Below, piece after piece: positions 1-9,239 of a stretch of 64,000 nt of DNA. The notes below the pieces were generated by a model, which made no database searches, was not told where the DNA came from, and saw only the letters and a list, made by a program, of their open reading frames with translations. Both the position numbers and the translations under genes were made by a program. Origin of the DNA: WJKG01 sp964627305 (GTDB lineage Bacteria > Zixibacteria > MSB-5A5 > GN15 > FEB-12); the NCBI GenBank assembly GCA_964627305.1, contig CAZVHP010000001.1, positions 124,001-188,000 of the forward strand, written 5' to 3'. Numbering within the stretch: position 1 is the first letter of the stretch; every line of letters begins with the position of its first letter.

Positions 1-149
1 GAGATTGGGGAACTGCGTGTAACGCCACGTAGCACTTACAAACAGAGGGGCGCTGAGATCTCAAGAAGTCTTGCCTGATCTGCGTACCAAACCATGCAGC
101 AGGCCTCTGAGCGCTGATTTCTTCCCCCCTCAATGGCCCCACAAGCCCC

Positions 150-178
150 TTGGCAAAATGGGGATTTTTGGTTACTTT
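150..178 (+). promoter_or_regulatory. weak candidate promoter for gatE-gatD
   Basis: A TTGGCA box at 150-155 and a poor TACTTT box at 173-178 are separated by 17 bases, about 70 bases before the gatE start. The -35 is good and the -10 is poor, so this is only a candidate. Nothing else is evident in the 247 bases before gatE. Confidence 0.25.
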
Positions 179-247
179 CCGGTTCACTGTTTTTGATACC
201 GGCGGCGGCGCAGGCCGCCCTATGGCAGCGAATGAGAAAGTGACCGA

Positions 248-2218
248 ATGCAAGACCTGTTGACGCCAATCGGCAACTACGAGCGGACCAGGGCGCTGGT
301 CGGCTATGTTCCCCGCAGGGAAGCCACACAAGCCACCTACGAAAGTATCGGCTACATGTGCGGGCTGGAGATTCATCAGCAACTGAAGACAAAGAGCAAG
401 CTGTTTTGCCGTTGTCCGGCCGGCATCTACCAGAAGGACGGCGAGTTCGACGCCGAGCTGGTGCGGCATATGCGGCCGACGCTTTCGGAGATGGGCGAAT
501 ATGACGGCACGGCGCTGATGGAGAAACGGACACGCAAGAATATCGTGTACCGGATCGCCGACGAGACGGCGTGTACGTATGATATCGACGATACCCCGCC
601 CTTTCCGCTCGATCGGGAGGCGCTGGGAATCGCGCTGGAGGTATCTTTGCTGCTGGGCCTGAACATTGTCGGGGAGCTGCATATCACGCGCAAGCAGTAT
701 CTGGACGGTTCGATCCCGACGGGGTTCCAGCGGACGGGGATTATCGGGATTGAGGGGGAGATACCGCTGAAGGACAAGACGATTCGTATCATTCAGCTTA
801 GTCTGGAAGAGGATTCGTGCCGGGAGCGTTCTGATGTGGGTCACTGGCGCGTGTACACGACCGACCGGCTGGGGATGCCGTTGATCGAGACGGTGACGTA
901 TCCCGATATGAAGACGCCGGATGAGGCGGCGGCAGCGGCGCATTACCTTCGGTTTGTGGCGCGTTCGACCGGCAAGGTGCGGACGGGGATCGGGGCGGCG
1001 CGTGAGGATGTGAATGTGAGCGCGCGCGGAGGGACCCGCGTGGAGATCAAGGGGGTGGCGCATATTCGATGGATTCCGGAGCTGACACACAATGAGGCCT
1101 TCCGGCAGGTGGCGCTGCTGAAGATACGTGATGAGCTGACCAGTCGGGTGAAGGACTGGTCGGGCTGGAAGCTGTCCCATGTCGATCTCGATCCCGGTGA
1201 GATCGGGCAGTTGCCGAGTGAGGTTATCGAGGCACACCGCCGGGGGGATCGGGTGGTGGCGATGAATCTGCCGGAATTGGGTGGTCTGTTGACACACTTC
1301 ACGCAGCCGGAGAGGATGTTTGCGCATGAACTGGCCGATCGTCTCAAGGTGATCGCCTGTATTGAGCGTCCGAATATCGTGATCGATGAGATGCTGAGTG
1401 CATCGGCGCGTAAGGCTCTGCAGCGGAAGCTGGGGTCGGCGCCCGAAGATGCGCAGATAGTGGTATGGGGGCCGCCGGAGGATATACCGACGGCGCTGGA
1501 GATTGTCCAGGAGCGGTGTCTGATGGCGTTCGAGGGGGTGCCCTCGGAGACGCGCAAGGGGTTGCCGGACGGGACGACGATATTCGAGCGGGTGCTGCCG
1601 GGGCCGGATCGCATGTATCCTGACACCGATACAGCCCCGATTCCGATCGAGTGGGGCTTCATCGAGCAGGTGCGAGCGCAGCTTCCGCCGCCGGTGGCCG
1701 GGAGCCTGAAGCAGCTGCGGGCGTGGGGTATCCCGGAGCCGATGCACGGATATCTGCTTCGCCGCAACCTGGTCGGGCTGATGCGGCGAATCGTTGAGGA
1801 ACTGGAGGTCACGCCGCGCTATGTGGCTCATGTTCTGGCGCATACTCTCAAGCACATTGAGGGGACAGTGCCGCGGCTGGCTGATTTCAGTTTTGACCGC
1901 GTGTATGACTTGTTTGCGTTTGCTCGGGAGAAGGGGCTGACACCGGAGATCGTGGAGCCGATGCTCTCTGAGGTGTACTGTCACCCGAACATGGTGCTGG
2001 ACTCGGTGCTGAAGGTGATCGGGTATGGACCGGTAACGGCGGAGCAGTTGGCCTCGGATATCCCGACGCTGGACAGGAAGTTTGCCACGATCTGCACCTC
2101 GCGCGATCCGCAGGCGCGGTACCACTGGATAATGGGGCGGCTTCGCAAGCGGGCGCTGGGCAATCTGCCGCTGGCGCAGCTTGGCGAGCTGGTCGAAAGG
2201 AGCATCAGCCATGAGTGA
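248..2218 (+). CDS. gatE: Glu-tRNA(Gln) amidotransferase subunit E (archaeal-type GatE)
   Basis: With GatD, this subunit converts Glu-tRNA(Gln) to Gln-tRNA(Gln) in the cytoplasm; GatE is the kinase/transamidase half and binds the tRNA. The 656-aa protein has the GatB/GatE catalytic core from the GLEIHQQLKTKSKLFC segment near residue 38. A central insertion (about residues 300-440) resembles the AspRS-like GAD domain that separates GatE from bacterial GatB, and a YqeY-like tail follows. The length fits archaeal GatE (about 620-630 aa) and not GatB (about 480 aa). The ATG at 248 has a weak purine-rich GAGAAAG upstream and gives some 25-30 residues more than usual; a start nearer the conserved core is possible. 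It overlaps gatD by 8 bases, implying coupling. GatDE is classically archaeal, so its presence here is notable. Confidence 0.93.
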   Translation: MQDLLTPIGNYERTRALVGYVPRREATQATYESIGYMCGLEIHQQLKTKSKLFCRCPAGIYQKDGEFDAELVRHMRPTLSEMGEYDGTALMEKRTRKNIVYRIADETACTYDIDDTPPFPLDREALGIALEVSLLLGLNIVGELHITRKQYLDGSIPTGFQRTGIIGIEGEIPLKDKTIRIIQLSLEEDSCRERSDVGHWRVYTTDRLGMPLIETVTYPDMKTPDEAAAAAHYLRFVARSTGKVRTGIGAAREDVNVSARGGTRVEIKGVAHIRWIPELTHNEAFRQVALLKIRDELTSRVKDWSGWKLSHVDLDPGEIGQLPSEVIEAHRRGDRVVAMNLPELGGLLTHFTQPERMFAHELADRLKVIACIERPNIVIDEMLSASARKALQRKLGSAPEDAQIVVWGPPEDIPTALEIVQERCLMAFEGVPSETRKGLPDGTTIFERVLPGPDRMYPDTDTAPIPIEWGFIEQVRAQLPPPVAGSLKQLRAWGIPEPMHGYLLRRNLVGLMRRIVEELEVTPRYVAHVLAHTLKHIEGTVPRLADFSFDRVYDLFAFAREKGLTPEIVEPMLSEVYCHPNMVLDSVLKVIGYGPVTAEQLASDIPTLDRKFATICTSRDPQARYHWIMGRLRKRALGNLPLAQLGELVERSISHE

Positions 2219-3593
2219 CATGTTCAAGGGTTACCGCGGGGCGGGCCTTGAGGCCCTGAAGAGGTTCAACGTGCGTGTCTGGAGCCAGGCGAAGTTGAAG
2301 ACGACTCGTGGCGCGTTCGAGGGGATTATCCTGCCGCGGGCGGAGAACGATGACGATGACCATATCGTGCTGAAGCTGGCGACGGGGTACAATGTGGGGA
2401 TCGCGGTTGATACGATTGAGCAGATGGACGAGGTGGGCTACAAGGAGGCGCACTACAAGATACCGGAGCGCGAGTTTCCGACTTCCCCGGATAAGCCGAA
2501 TGTGAAGCTGTTCGGGACGGGGGGGACGATTGCCTCGCGGCTGGATTATCGGACCGGGGCGGTGATTCCGGCGTTTTCGCCGGGGGAGCTGTACGGTGCG
2601 GTGCCGGAGCTGGCGGACATTTGCAATCTGAGCACCGAGAAACTGTTCGCGGTGTTTTCCGAGAACATGGGACCGCAGCAATACATTGTGCTGGCCAAGG
2701 CTATCGGGGAGGAAATCAAGAAAGGCGTGCACGGAATCGTGATCGGGCACGGGACGGACACGATGCACCACACGGCGGCGGTTCTGTCCTTCATGATCCA
2801 GCGTTCGCCGGTTCCGATTGTGCTGGTGGGGTCGCAGCGATCTTCAGACCGGCCATCGTCAGATGCGGCGCTGAATCTGATTCATGCCACCAGGACAGCG
2901 GCCGAGAGCGATCTGGCCGAGATTATGGTGTGCATGTTCGGGCCCACCTCGGACCAGTACGGGTTGCTTCATCGGGGAACGCGGGTGCGTAAGATGCACT
3001 CCTCGTACCGTTCGACGTTCCGGACGATCGGAGATATTCCGCTGGCGATGGTGGACAAGGAGAAGATTACGCCACTGCGCGATGACTACAGCCGGCGTCG
3101 TACCGATCAGCAGGTTTCGATCGTGCCGACGTTTGAGGAGAAGGTCTCGATCGTGTACTACTATCCGAACATGCAACCGGACATTATCGATTCTCTGGTG
3201 GACAACGGGTATCGGGGGATAGTTATAGCGGGTACGGGGCTGGGGCATGTGAACAAGCCGCTGTATCCGGCGATCGAGCGCGCGGCCGCCGCGGGAGTGG
3301 CGATTTACATGACGGTGCAGACACTGTGGGGATATGTGCACATGTTTGTGTATGACACGGGGCGTGACCTGATGGCCAAGGGAATCGTGCCGGCGGCGAA
3401 CATGCTGCCGGAAGTGGCGTACGTGAAGCTTGGCTGGGCACTGGGGCAGACTGATGATTTGGCGGAAGTGCGCCGGTTGATGCTGACTCCGATCGCGGGC
3501 GAGATCACCGCCAGGGAGCCGTACAACGGGTACCTGGTGTTTCAGGGCGGGATACCCGAGGTGGAGGAGTTCGTCAGCAAGATCCACATGTAG
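2211..3593 (+). CDS. gatD: Glu-tRNA(Gln) amidotransferase subunit D (GatD)
   Basis: GatD is the asparaginase-like subunit that releases ammonia from an amide donor for GatE. An N-terminal beta-barrel-like region (about residues 1-85) precedes an L-asparaginase fold with the two nucleophile motifs: GTGGTIASRLDY and HGTDTMHHTA. Length is 460 aa from the chosen ATG. That ATG is preceded by AAAGGAG at the right spacing and overlaps the end of gatE by 8 bases; an upstream TTG at 2181 would add ten unconvincing residues. The extra N-terminal domain distinguishes it from a plain type I asparaginase, and adjacency to gatE settles the assignment. Confidence 0.93.
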   Translation: MSDMFKGYRGAGLEALKRFNVRVWSQAKLKTTRGAFEGIILPRAENDDDDHIVLKLATGYNVGIAVDTIEQMDEVGYKEAHYKIPEREFPTSPDKPNVKLFGTGGTIASRLDYRTGAVIPAFSPGELYGAVPELADICNLSTEKLFAVFSENMGPQQYIVLAKAIGEEIKKGVHGIVIGHGTDTMHHTAAVLSFMIQRSPVPIVLVGSQRSSDRPSSDAALNLIHATRTAAESDLAEIMVCMFGPTSDQYGLLHRGTRVRKMHSSYRSTFRTIGDIPLAMVDKEKITPLRDDYSRRRTDQQVSIVPTFEEKVSIVYYYPNMQPDIIDSLVDNGYRGIVIAGTGLGHVNKPLYPAIERAAAAGVAIYMTVQTLWGYVHMFVYDTGRDLMAKGIVPAANMLPEVAYVKLGWALGQTDDLAEVRRLMLTPIAGEITAREPYNGYLVFQGGIPEVEEFVSKIHM

Positions 3594-3619
3594 CGGTGTG
3601 GCTGCGTACAAGCATTGGT

Positions 3620-4516
3620 ATGATTGAGTTTCCGACATCAGGAGTTGAGACCTGGTTCTGGCTGCCGACGCTGGTGGCTTTCGTGCTGGCGACCATAACG
3701 TCCTCGGCGGGCGTGACGGGGGCGTTTCTTTTGCTGCCGTTTCAGATGTCGGTGCTGGGGTATACGGCGCCGGGGGCGAGTGCGACCAACCTGCTGTACA
3801 ATATATTCGCTATTCCGCTGGGGGTGAATCAGTTCCGGCGAGAGAAGCGCATGATCTGGTCACTGGCGTGGTTGCTGGGACTGGCGACGATTCCGGGGAT
3901 ACTGCTGGGGGCCGTGATCAGAGTGGTGTGGCTTCCGGATCCGGGGCCGTTCAAGGCGTTCGTGGGGCTGGTGCTGCTGTACCTGGCGTTGCGGGTGGGG
4001 CTTGATCTGTGGCAGGGGCGCCACCGGGTGAAGCGGCCAAGTGAGGAGTTGTCGGACGGGCTGATCGTGCAGTCGGCGACATGGCGGGACATCAGTTACC
4101 ACTATCAGGGGACGCTGTACCACGTTCCGAATATATCGCTGTTTGTGATCTGTGTGCTGGTGGGGATTGTCAGCGGAGCGTACGGCATTGGGGGTGGGGC
4201 ATTTCTCTCGCCGATCATGGTCTCGGTGTATGGTCTTCCGGTGTACACGATTGCGGGGGCGGCGCTGTTTTCGACGGCGGTGGCCTCGGTGGCGGGAGTG
4301 CTGATTTACCCGCTGGTGATGCCCCTGATGGCGGCGCCGGGGGTGGACACCTCGCCCGATCTGCTGCTGGGTCTGGCGTTCGGGATTGGTGGTGCGCTTG
4401 GGGTGTGGGTGGGGGCGAGGATCCAGCGGTTCATGCCGCAGGGTTTGATCAAGGGAATAATGCTGGCCTGTCTGCTGTTTATCGCGTTGCGGTACATGTG
4501 GGCGTATGTGATGTGA
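3620..4516 (+). CDS. TauE/SafE-family membrane permease
   Basis: A 298-aa hydrophobic protein of the TauE/SafE (DUF81) family, whose members move sulfite, sulfonates or other organic anions across the inner membrane. The hallmark halves are visible: an N-terminal segment with TSSAGVTGAFLLLPFQ and a C-terminal copy with SGAYGIGGGAFLSPIM, each starting a bundle of about four transmembrane helices, with a charged loop between them. I chose the ATG at 3620; a GTG at 3596, directly after the gatD stop, would add eight residues. It follows gatD by about 25 bases and may be cotranscribed, though no functional link is obvious. The substrate cannot be told from sequence. Confidence 0.8.
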   Translation: MIEFPTSGVETWFWLPTLVAFVLATITSSAGVTGAFLLLPFQMSVLGYTAPGASATNLLYNIFAIPLGVNQFRREKRMIWSLAWLLGLATIPGILLGAVIRVVWLPDPGPFKAFVGLVLLYLALRVGLDLWQGRHRVKRPSEELSDGLIVQSATWRDISYHYQGTLYHVPNISLFVICVLVGIVSGAYGIGGGAFLSPIMVSVYGLPVYTIAGAALFSTAVASVAGVLIYPLVMPLMAAPGVDTSPDLLLGLAFGIGGALGVWVGARIQRFMPQGLIKGIMLACLLFIALRYMWAYVM

Positions 4517-4946
4517 GGGGGGGCGGTTCGACGTTTCTGGGGCAGTTAGTAGTGAATGTAGGGCAGGAGCCCTTAGGGTCCTGCCATGTGACACTTGAAC
4601 GATTGTCTGATGATGGCAGGATGCCGTTGGCATTCGGCCCTACAGGAAACCTCGTCTGCGCAGTACAAACCAACCAAGATCGGCGGGTCGCAAAGCGAGA
4701 GTTTCCCGAGGCCTCGGGCCACCCCACGATTCAGAAGCAGGGCTGAATCCCGTCTTCGGGGTTCTGCCGTCTTCGTTTGGCGGATCAAGAATCGCAGCGG
4801 CAGAACGCCTTCGGCATTCTGCCCTACCTCAGGAAGGGCCATGGATGGGGCAGGCGGGACGCCTGCCGCCCACGGAATAAGGTTGGCCGCCTTGTGGCCG
4901 GCAGCACAGGGGTAAACAGAACAACTTCAGGCTCAGGGTATGGTCG
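4517..4946. other. intergenic stretch with three GGCAG-type hairpins
   Basis: No convincing gene lies between the convergent permease and methyltransferase genes. Three hairpins with GGCAG...CTGCC arms stand out: 4562-4585 (bulged), 4799-4823 (11-bp stem, one mismatch) and 4849-4867 (perfect 8-bp stem, loop GGA). They look like one family of small interspersed palindromes; a similar one is at 42605-42632. None has a T-tract, so a terminator role is unproven, although the site between convergent genes would suit one. Confidence 0.5.
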
Positions 4947-5750
4947 TTACTCGCGGGTGGCTTTGAGGCTGAACATCATGGGATAGCGCTGGGGGCCATC
5001 GGGAGGATACCACAGGCCATCTTTCTCATGCCAGTCCTCGAACGCGGCATAGTAGAAGAAGGGGAATTCGTTCAGGAAGTCGATGCGTAAGCCGGTCTCA
5101 ATGAGTGAGTTGACGATTGAGGACAGGGTGTGCATCCACTCGACGCTTCCTTCCCGGGGAGTGTAAGAGCGGTCGCAGTAATCGGGGTCGATGCCGCCCG
5201 GATATGCCGTAGGCTCGGTGGCGAAGTAGTCCAGCTTCTCGTTCGGGTATCCGAAGAGCTGCCATATGGGGTGCTGATCGATGATGTAGAAGTAGCCGCC
5301 GGGCTTGAGGTGTTCGGCAATGACCCTGGCCCAGCGCCTGAGGTCTGCAAGCCAGATGTAGGTGCCGTAGGACTGGAAGACGATGTCGAAGGTTCGGTCG
5401 AGCTTGCCGGAGAGGTCGAGGACATCGGAGCAGACGAACTCGGCCTTGTCGATTTGCGCCTCGCGAGCGAGACGTGTGGCCAGGTGGATCGAAACCTCAG
5501 ATATATCGACTCCGCAGACGTACGATGCCCCCTTGCGCCGCCATGACAGTGTGTCCATGCCGAACTGGCATTGCAGGTGCAGCAGGGACTTGCCGGCGAC
5601 GGTGCCCATCTCGTCCTGTTCGGTGGGGTGTAGGGAGAGGAAGTCAGGATCGGAGAGGAAGCGTTGGACATTGTGTTCGGGATGACGGTAGTGGACCTCG
5701 GCGATTTCGTTCCAGAGTCGTCGGTTCTGTTCGTGTCCGGAGTGGGGCAT
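4947..5750 (-). CDS. class I SAM-dependent methyltransferase
   Basis: A 267-aa Rossmann-fold methyltransferase. The SAM-binding motif I region reads LLHLQCQFGMDTLSW, followed by the acidic end of beta-2 (VCGVDISEVSI) and a motif II region around DIVFQSYGTYIWL. The middle matches the Methyltransf_11/25 type; the C-terminal half (ending in FSLKATRE) resembles small-molecule methyltransferases of the ubiE-like class. The substrate is unknown. The start at 5750 gives MPHSGHEQNRRLWNE, a typical N-terminus; the longer reading frame begins inside lptG and is rejected. It starts 2 bases past the lptG stop, so it is the third gene of an lptF-lptG-methyltransferase operon, although the link to LPS export may be incidental. 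Confidence 0.8.
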   Translation of the reverse strand: MPHSGHEQNRRLWNEIAEVHYRHPEHNVQRFLSDPDFLSLHPTEQDEMGTVAGKSLLHLQCQFGMDTLSWRRKGASYVCGVDISEVSIHLATRLAREAQIDKAEFVCSDVLDLSGKLDRTFDIVFQSYGTYIWLADLRRWARVIAEHLKPGGYFYIIDQHPIWQLFGYPNEKLDYFATEPTAYPGGIDPDYCDRSYTPREGSVEWMHTLSSIVNSLIETGLRIDFLNEFPFFYYAAFEDWHEKDGLWYPPDGPQRYPMMFSLKATRE

Positions 5751-5752
5751 GG

Positions 5753-6841
5753 CTATTTCCTGGCTTTGAGCATGGCGAGAAGGCCGATGACAAGAAAGAC
5801 GGCGTTGACCCCCCAGACACTGACCACCCACGGGATCTTCTCGGAATACCCCGCTGACTGCAGGATGCGGAAGAGAACGAAGTACACCAGTGCGATCAGG
5901 GCCCCCATCGCAAACGACACCGCCACTCCGGAGCGTTTGGCGTTGGATGCGAACGGGATACAGATGAGGGTGACGATGAACGAGGAGAGGGGAAAGGCGT
6001 ATTTGATGCCGAGGTCGACGGATTCGCGGATGTGCGGTCCGCCGGTTCGCTCCATGACGCGGATGTAGTTTTTCAGCTCCTCGAGTCCCATATCTTCCGG
6101 TTTGCCGATCCGCCTTGCGAAATCGGCGGGTTTCTCTTCGATCTGGTCAAGCTGCCTGCTCTCGAAAGTGGAATAGATTTCGCTGGCTGTGTCATCGAAG
6201 GTGCGCACGGCGCCCTTGTATGCGACCCAGCGGTGGTTTTCCCAGACGATCTGGTCGGCGGTTATAACTTCGGCGAGGCGGTTGTTCTGGCTTCTGTAGA
6301 TACGAAGATCGCGGCCCTGCAGACGTTCGGTGTCAAAGGTGCCGATCGTGTAGAAGTGGCCGGGCTGTATCTGGCGCCGAATGTTGGTTGCGACGGTGAA
6401 GGTGCGTTTGGATTTCTTCTCGACCTCGAAGACCTTCAGTTCGTGGTACTGCTCGGCGATAGGGGGGTAGATGTACTCGTTATAGTAGAAATGTCCTGCC
6501 GAGAGGGCCAGCGATACAATGAGAATGGGCGCGGCGATACGGTAGAGGGACCGGCCGGTGGACTTCATGGCGAGGATTTCGTTGCGCCGGGCGAGGATGG
6601 CTATGGAGAAGAGGGTGGCCAGAAGGATGAACATGGGAAAGAAGTTGCGAATGACCCAGCCGGAGTAGAAGACGTAGTACTGGACAATCGTCGCAAACGG
6701 AACCTGGTTATCGATGAAACGTGACAGCTTCTCTACGGCGTTGATGAGGATGAACACGATCTCGCAGGAGATACCTACCAACAGAAGAGCAAGAAAGAAG
6801 TGGCGAAGGAGATAGCGATCGAGGCGTTTGACGAGAATCAC
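5753..6841 (-). CDS. lptG: LptG-like LPS export permease (YjgP/YjgQ family)
   Basis: An inner-membrane permease of the LptB2FG transporter that extracts lipopolysaccharide and passes it to the periplasmic bridge. The 362-aa protein has an N-terminal pair of membrane helices starting KRLDRYLLRHFFLALLL, a third helix with the ARRNEILAMKSTG coupling motif, a periplasmic beta-jellyroll from about residue 130 to 260, and three helices at the C-terminus (FPLSSFIVTLICIPFAS onward). It lies 3 bases after lptF. I call it LptG from its position downstream of the other permease; F and G cannot be separated firmly without an alignment. It shows that the organism has an outer membrane that probably carries LPS. 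Confidence 0.85.
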   Translation of the reverse strand: MILVKRLDRYLLRHFFLALLLVGISCEIVFILINAVEKLSRFIDNQVPFATIVQYYVFYSGWVIRNFFPMFILLATLFSIAILARRNEILAMKSTGRSLYRIAAPILIVSLALSAGHFYYNEYIYPPIAEQYHELKVFEVEKKSKRTFTVATNIRRQIQPGHFYTIGTFDTERLQGRDLRIYRSQNNRLAEVITADQIVWENHRWVAYKGAVRTFDDTASEIYSTFESRQLDQIEEKPADFARRIGKPEDMGLEELKNYIRVMERTGGPHIRESVDLGIKYAFPLSSFIVTLICIPFASNAKRSGVAVSFAMGALIALVYFVLFRILQSAGYSEKIPWVVSVWGVNAVFLVIGLLAMLKARK

Positions 6842-6844
6842 GGG

Positions 6845-8170
6845 CTACTTGCTCCTGCGGAAGAATGAGAGTATACGTTTTTCGGTGACGACAATGTACA
6901 GCAGGTAGAGTCCAATGGCGCCTATCAGGAAGTTGGCTGACCACATAGCCCAGAAGGGACAGATGATACCGCGATCGGCCAGGTCCTCGCCGCCGATCAG
7001 GAAGGCCCAGTAGACGATGAACAGGCCGATTGATACGGCAACAGCGGTACCCATGCCGCCGCGCCTGGTGAGTACGCCCAGGGGGGCGCCGATCAGGATG
7101 AAAGCGAGGGAGGCGGCCGGTATGGAGTACTTCTTGTGTATTTCAAGCGAGTACTTGTTGATGACGGTCAGTTGTGATTCTATCTGACTGGCGTTTTGCT
7201 GAATGAAGCGTTCGAGAACGCTGGCGTCTTTACGCACCAAGCCGTAGACGACCTCGTTGTCAGCGGCGTCGGTTTCGTGTCTGACAAGCGTGTCCATGAA
7301 CAGGTGCCTGACACTTTCTGTCAAACGCTGGTTGATTCGGAAGCGGAACGGGGCGATTGCGGCGCGGGCGTTGTCGACTTTCTCCTGCATGGCCGCGATG
7401 CCCATTTCGCGATCGGTGCGGTAGGTGGTCTCCTGCCGCTCAAGCTGAGTTCCCTCCATGGCAATGTTGATTACCTGGTGTTTGAAATCGACGCGTTGGT
7501 AATCCTCCGGCTTGGCAACATCGAGCGTGTGAATCTCGCCGTCATCGAGCGAGAACCGTATGTTCTCGCCCTCGTTAAGGACTTCTATGACACCCTCGTG
7601 AGCGACGATAATCCGCGGTTTGGCCGGGTTCTTCATCTCGGTAATATGGACCCCGGAGACCTCGGATGTAGTGTGATCGATGTCCTTGAGAAGAATGAGA
7701 TAGCCGGGGATATCGTGGATGAAGACGCCCGGTTTGAAGCTCAGTGTCGGCCGCATGCGGGAGATGTCCGAGGTGAGCTGGCGCTGCATCTTGTTCAGGT
7801 CGGGGAGGACGCGGTCGTTGAACTCGATCATCAGGACCATGATGACAGCTCCTACGACCATCAGCGGCGTGAGGACGCGCAGCAGGTTGATGCCACAGGC
7901 CTTCACGGCAGTGATCTCGAAGTCGGAGGTCAGGCGTCCAAAGGCCATGAGCGTGGCAACCAGTACCGACATGGGGACCGACAGGGCGAGAATCCAGGCC
8001 AGGTTCAGGACAATCAACTCCATCACTATCCAGAGCGAGAGGTCCTTGTCGATGACGTGGTCGACAATGCGGGGGACATAGTCAATCAGCAGCAGGAAAG
8101 TGATCATGCAAAAGGCAAAGATGAACGGCCCGATATGCTCTTTGAGTATGTACCAGTTGAGTTTTTTCAT
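6845..8170 (-). CDS. lptF: LptF-like LPS export permease (YjgP/YjgQ family)
   Basis: Partner permease of LptG, 441 aa. The same architecture is visible: N-terminal helices (KEHIGPFIFAFCMITFLLL), the cytoplasmic coupling stretch AFGRLTSDFEITAVKACG, a larger periplasmic jellyroll domain (about residues 130-320), and C-terminal helices with SIPAASLAFILIGAPLGVL. The chosen ATG at 8170 has AAGGA eleven bases upstream; the longer frame adds eight arginine-rich residues with no ribosome site. It is the first gene of the operon and is divergent from the OB/HD nuclease gene across 118 bases, which contain the perfect palindrome CAATATATTG close to its start. Confidence 0.86.
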   Translation of the reverse strand: MKKLNWYILKEHIGPFIFAFCMITFLLLIDYVPRIVDHVIDKDLSLWIVMELIVLNLAWILALSVPMSVLVATLMAFGRLTSDFEITAVKACGINLLRVLTPLMVVGAVIMVLMIEFNDRVLPDLNKMQRQLTSDISRMRPTLSFKPGVFIHDIPGYLILLKDIDHTTSEVSGVHITEMKNPAKPRIIVAHEGVIEVLNEGENIRFSLDDGEIHTLDVAKPEDYQRVDFKHQVINIAMEGTQLERQETTYRTDREMGIAAMQEKVDNARAAIAPFRFRINQRLTESVRHLFMDTLVRHETDAADNEVVYGLVRKDASVLERFIQQNASQIESQLTVINKYSLEIHKKYSIPAASLAFILIGAPLGVLTRRGGMGTAVAVSIGLFIVYWAFLIGGEDLADRGIICPFWAMWSANFLIGAIGLYLLYIVVTEKRILSFFRRSK

Positions 8171-8288
8171 TCGCGTGGTCCTTCGACGGGGCAATATATT
8201 GCTTATACATATCCGATGAAAGATAATATTCCCCGCAGGCGCACAATGCGATTTCGCCGGGGGCCGGAATGTGTTATTTTGACTAATT

Positions 8289-9236
8289 ATGGATACTAAA
8301 CCGATACGAGACTATGTGATCGACGACACTGTTACCGGGTTTTTTGTCGTACGACGCAAGGAGATTCGTGATTACTCGCGGGGTCGTTTTGTAGCGCTGG
8401 AGCTTGGCGATCACAGCGGGCGGATCAAGGCCAATATCTGGGAGCCGGACCAGTTCGCGCTGGAGGAGCTTGCTGAGGGGATGGTGGTCAAACTCCAGGG
8501 GAGTGTGGGTGAGTACCGTAACCAGATGCAGATGACGGTTCGGCGAATCCGGCAGGCCACAGATGACGAGTACGAGATTGAGCAGGTGCTGGCGCACTCG
8601 CCGATATCCCGCGAGGAGCGTCGAGCGCGCATTCTGGACCTGACGGAGCGGATTGAGAACACGTATGTTGAGAAGCTGGTTCGCTCGTTCTGGGACGACG
8701 AGGAGTTTTTCGATGCATACCTGCTGGCCCCGGCCGGGAAGCTGTGGCACCATGCGTATATCGGGGGGTTGTCGGAGCACTCGGGAAACGTCACGGAGCT
8801 GGCGATCGAGGTTGGCGGGCATTATGACTTCGTAGATCGTGACCTGTTGATTTTCGGCGGTTTGCTCCACGATGCGGGCAAGGTGGCGACGTACACGCGG
8901 TCGACGATGTTTGACTACACCGACGAGGGGCGATTGGTGGGGCACATCTGTCTGGCCGATCAATGGATCTGCCAGCGGGCGGCGGCGATCGAGGCGTTTC
9001 CCGAACGGCTGTTGATGGAGCTTCGGCATATCGTGCTGGCGCATCAGGGAGAGCTCGAGTTCGCGACCCCGGTGGTGCCGCAGATGGCCGAGGCATTCAT
9101 CGTGTACTTCTGCGACGAGATCGACAGCAAGATGGGTGCCTTTGCGCGTATCCGGGAGAAGCACGGCGGTGTCGGGTGGTCCGACTGGGTGAAGATGCTG
9201 GATCGGTTCCTGTACTTCGGGCGGGAGAAGCTGTAG
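8289..9236 (+). CDS. OB-fold/HD-domain 3'-5' exoribonuclease, YhaM-like
   Basis: A 315-aa protein with an N-terminal OB-fold nucleic-acid binding domain (about residues 12-95; typical KEIRDYSRGRFVALELGDHSG start) and a C-terminal HD phosphohydrolase domain. The metal-binding histidines and aspartate are visible in WHHAYIGGLSEHSGNV and FGGLLHDAGK, with a further conserved histidine in LRHIVLAHQGELEF. This domain order is that of YhaM, which trims RNA from the 3' end. The ATG is preceded by AT-rich sequence without a clear ribosome site, so the message may be close to leaderless. It is followed 3 bases later by the ABC ATPase gene, so the three genes probably form one transcript. Confidence 0.85.
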   Translation: MDTKPIRDYVIDDTVTGFFVVRRKEIRDYSRGRFVALELGDHSGRIKANIWEPDQFALEELAEGMVVKLQGSVGEYRNQMQMTVRRIRQATDDEYEIEQVLAHSPISREERRARILDLTERIENTYVEKLVRSFWDDEEFFDAYLLAPAGKLWHHAYIGGLSEHSGNVTELAIEVGGHYDFVDRDLLIFGGLLHDAGKVATYTRSTMFDYTDEGRLVGHICLADQWICQRAAAIEAFPERLLMELRHIVLAHQGELEFATPVVPQMAEAFIVYFCDEIDSKMGAFARIREKHGGVGWSDWVKMLDRFLYFGREKL

Positions 9237-9239
9237 CAC

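Noticed and set aside
36..533. Minus-strand 165-codon frame at the left edge
   Set aside because: It runs against the gatE coding region and its Arg/Pro/Ser-rich composition is that of an antisense shadow.
4081..4746. Plus-strand 221-codon frame overlapping the permease
   Set aside because: It is an out-of-frame shadow of the permease gene running into non-coding repeats.
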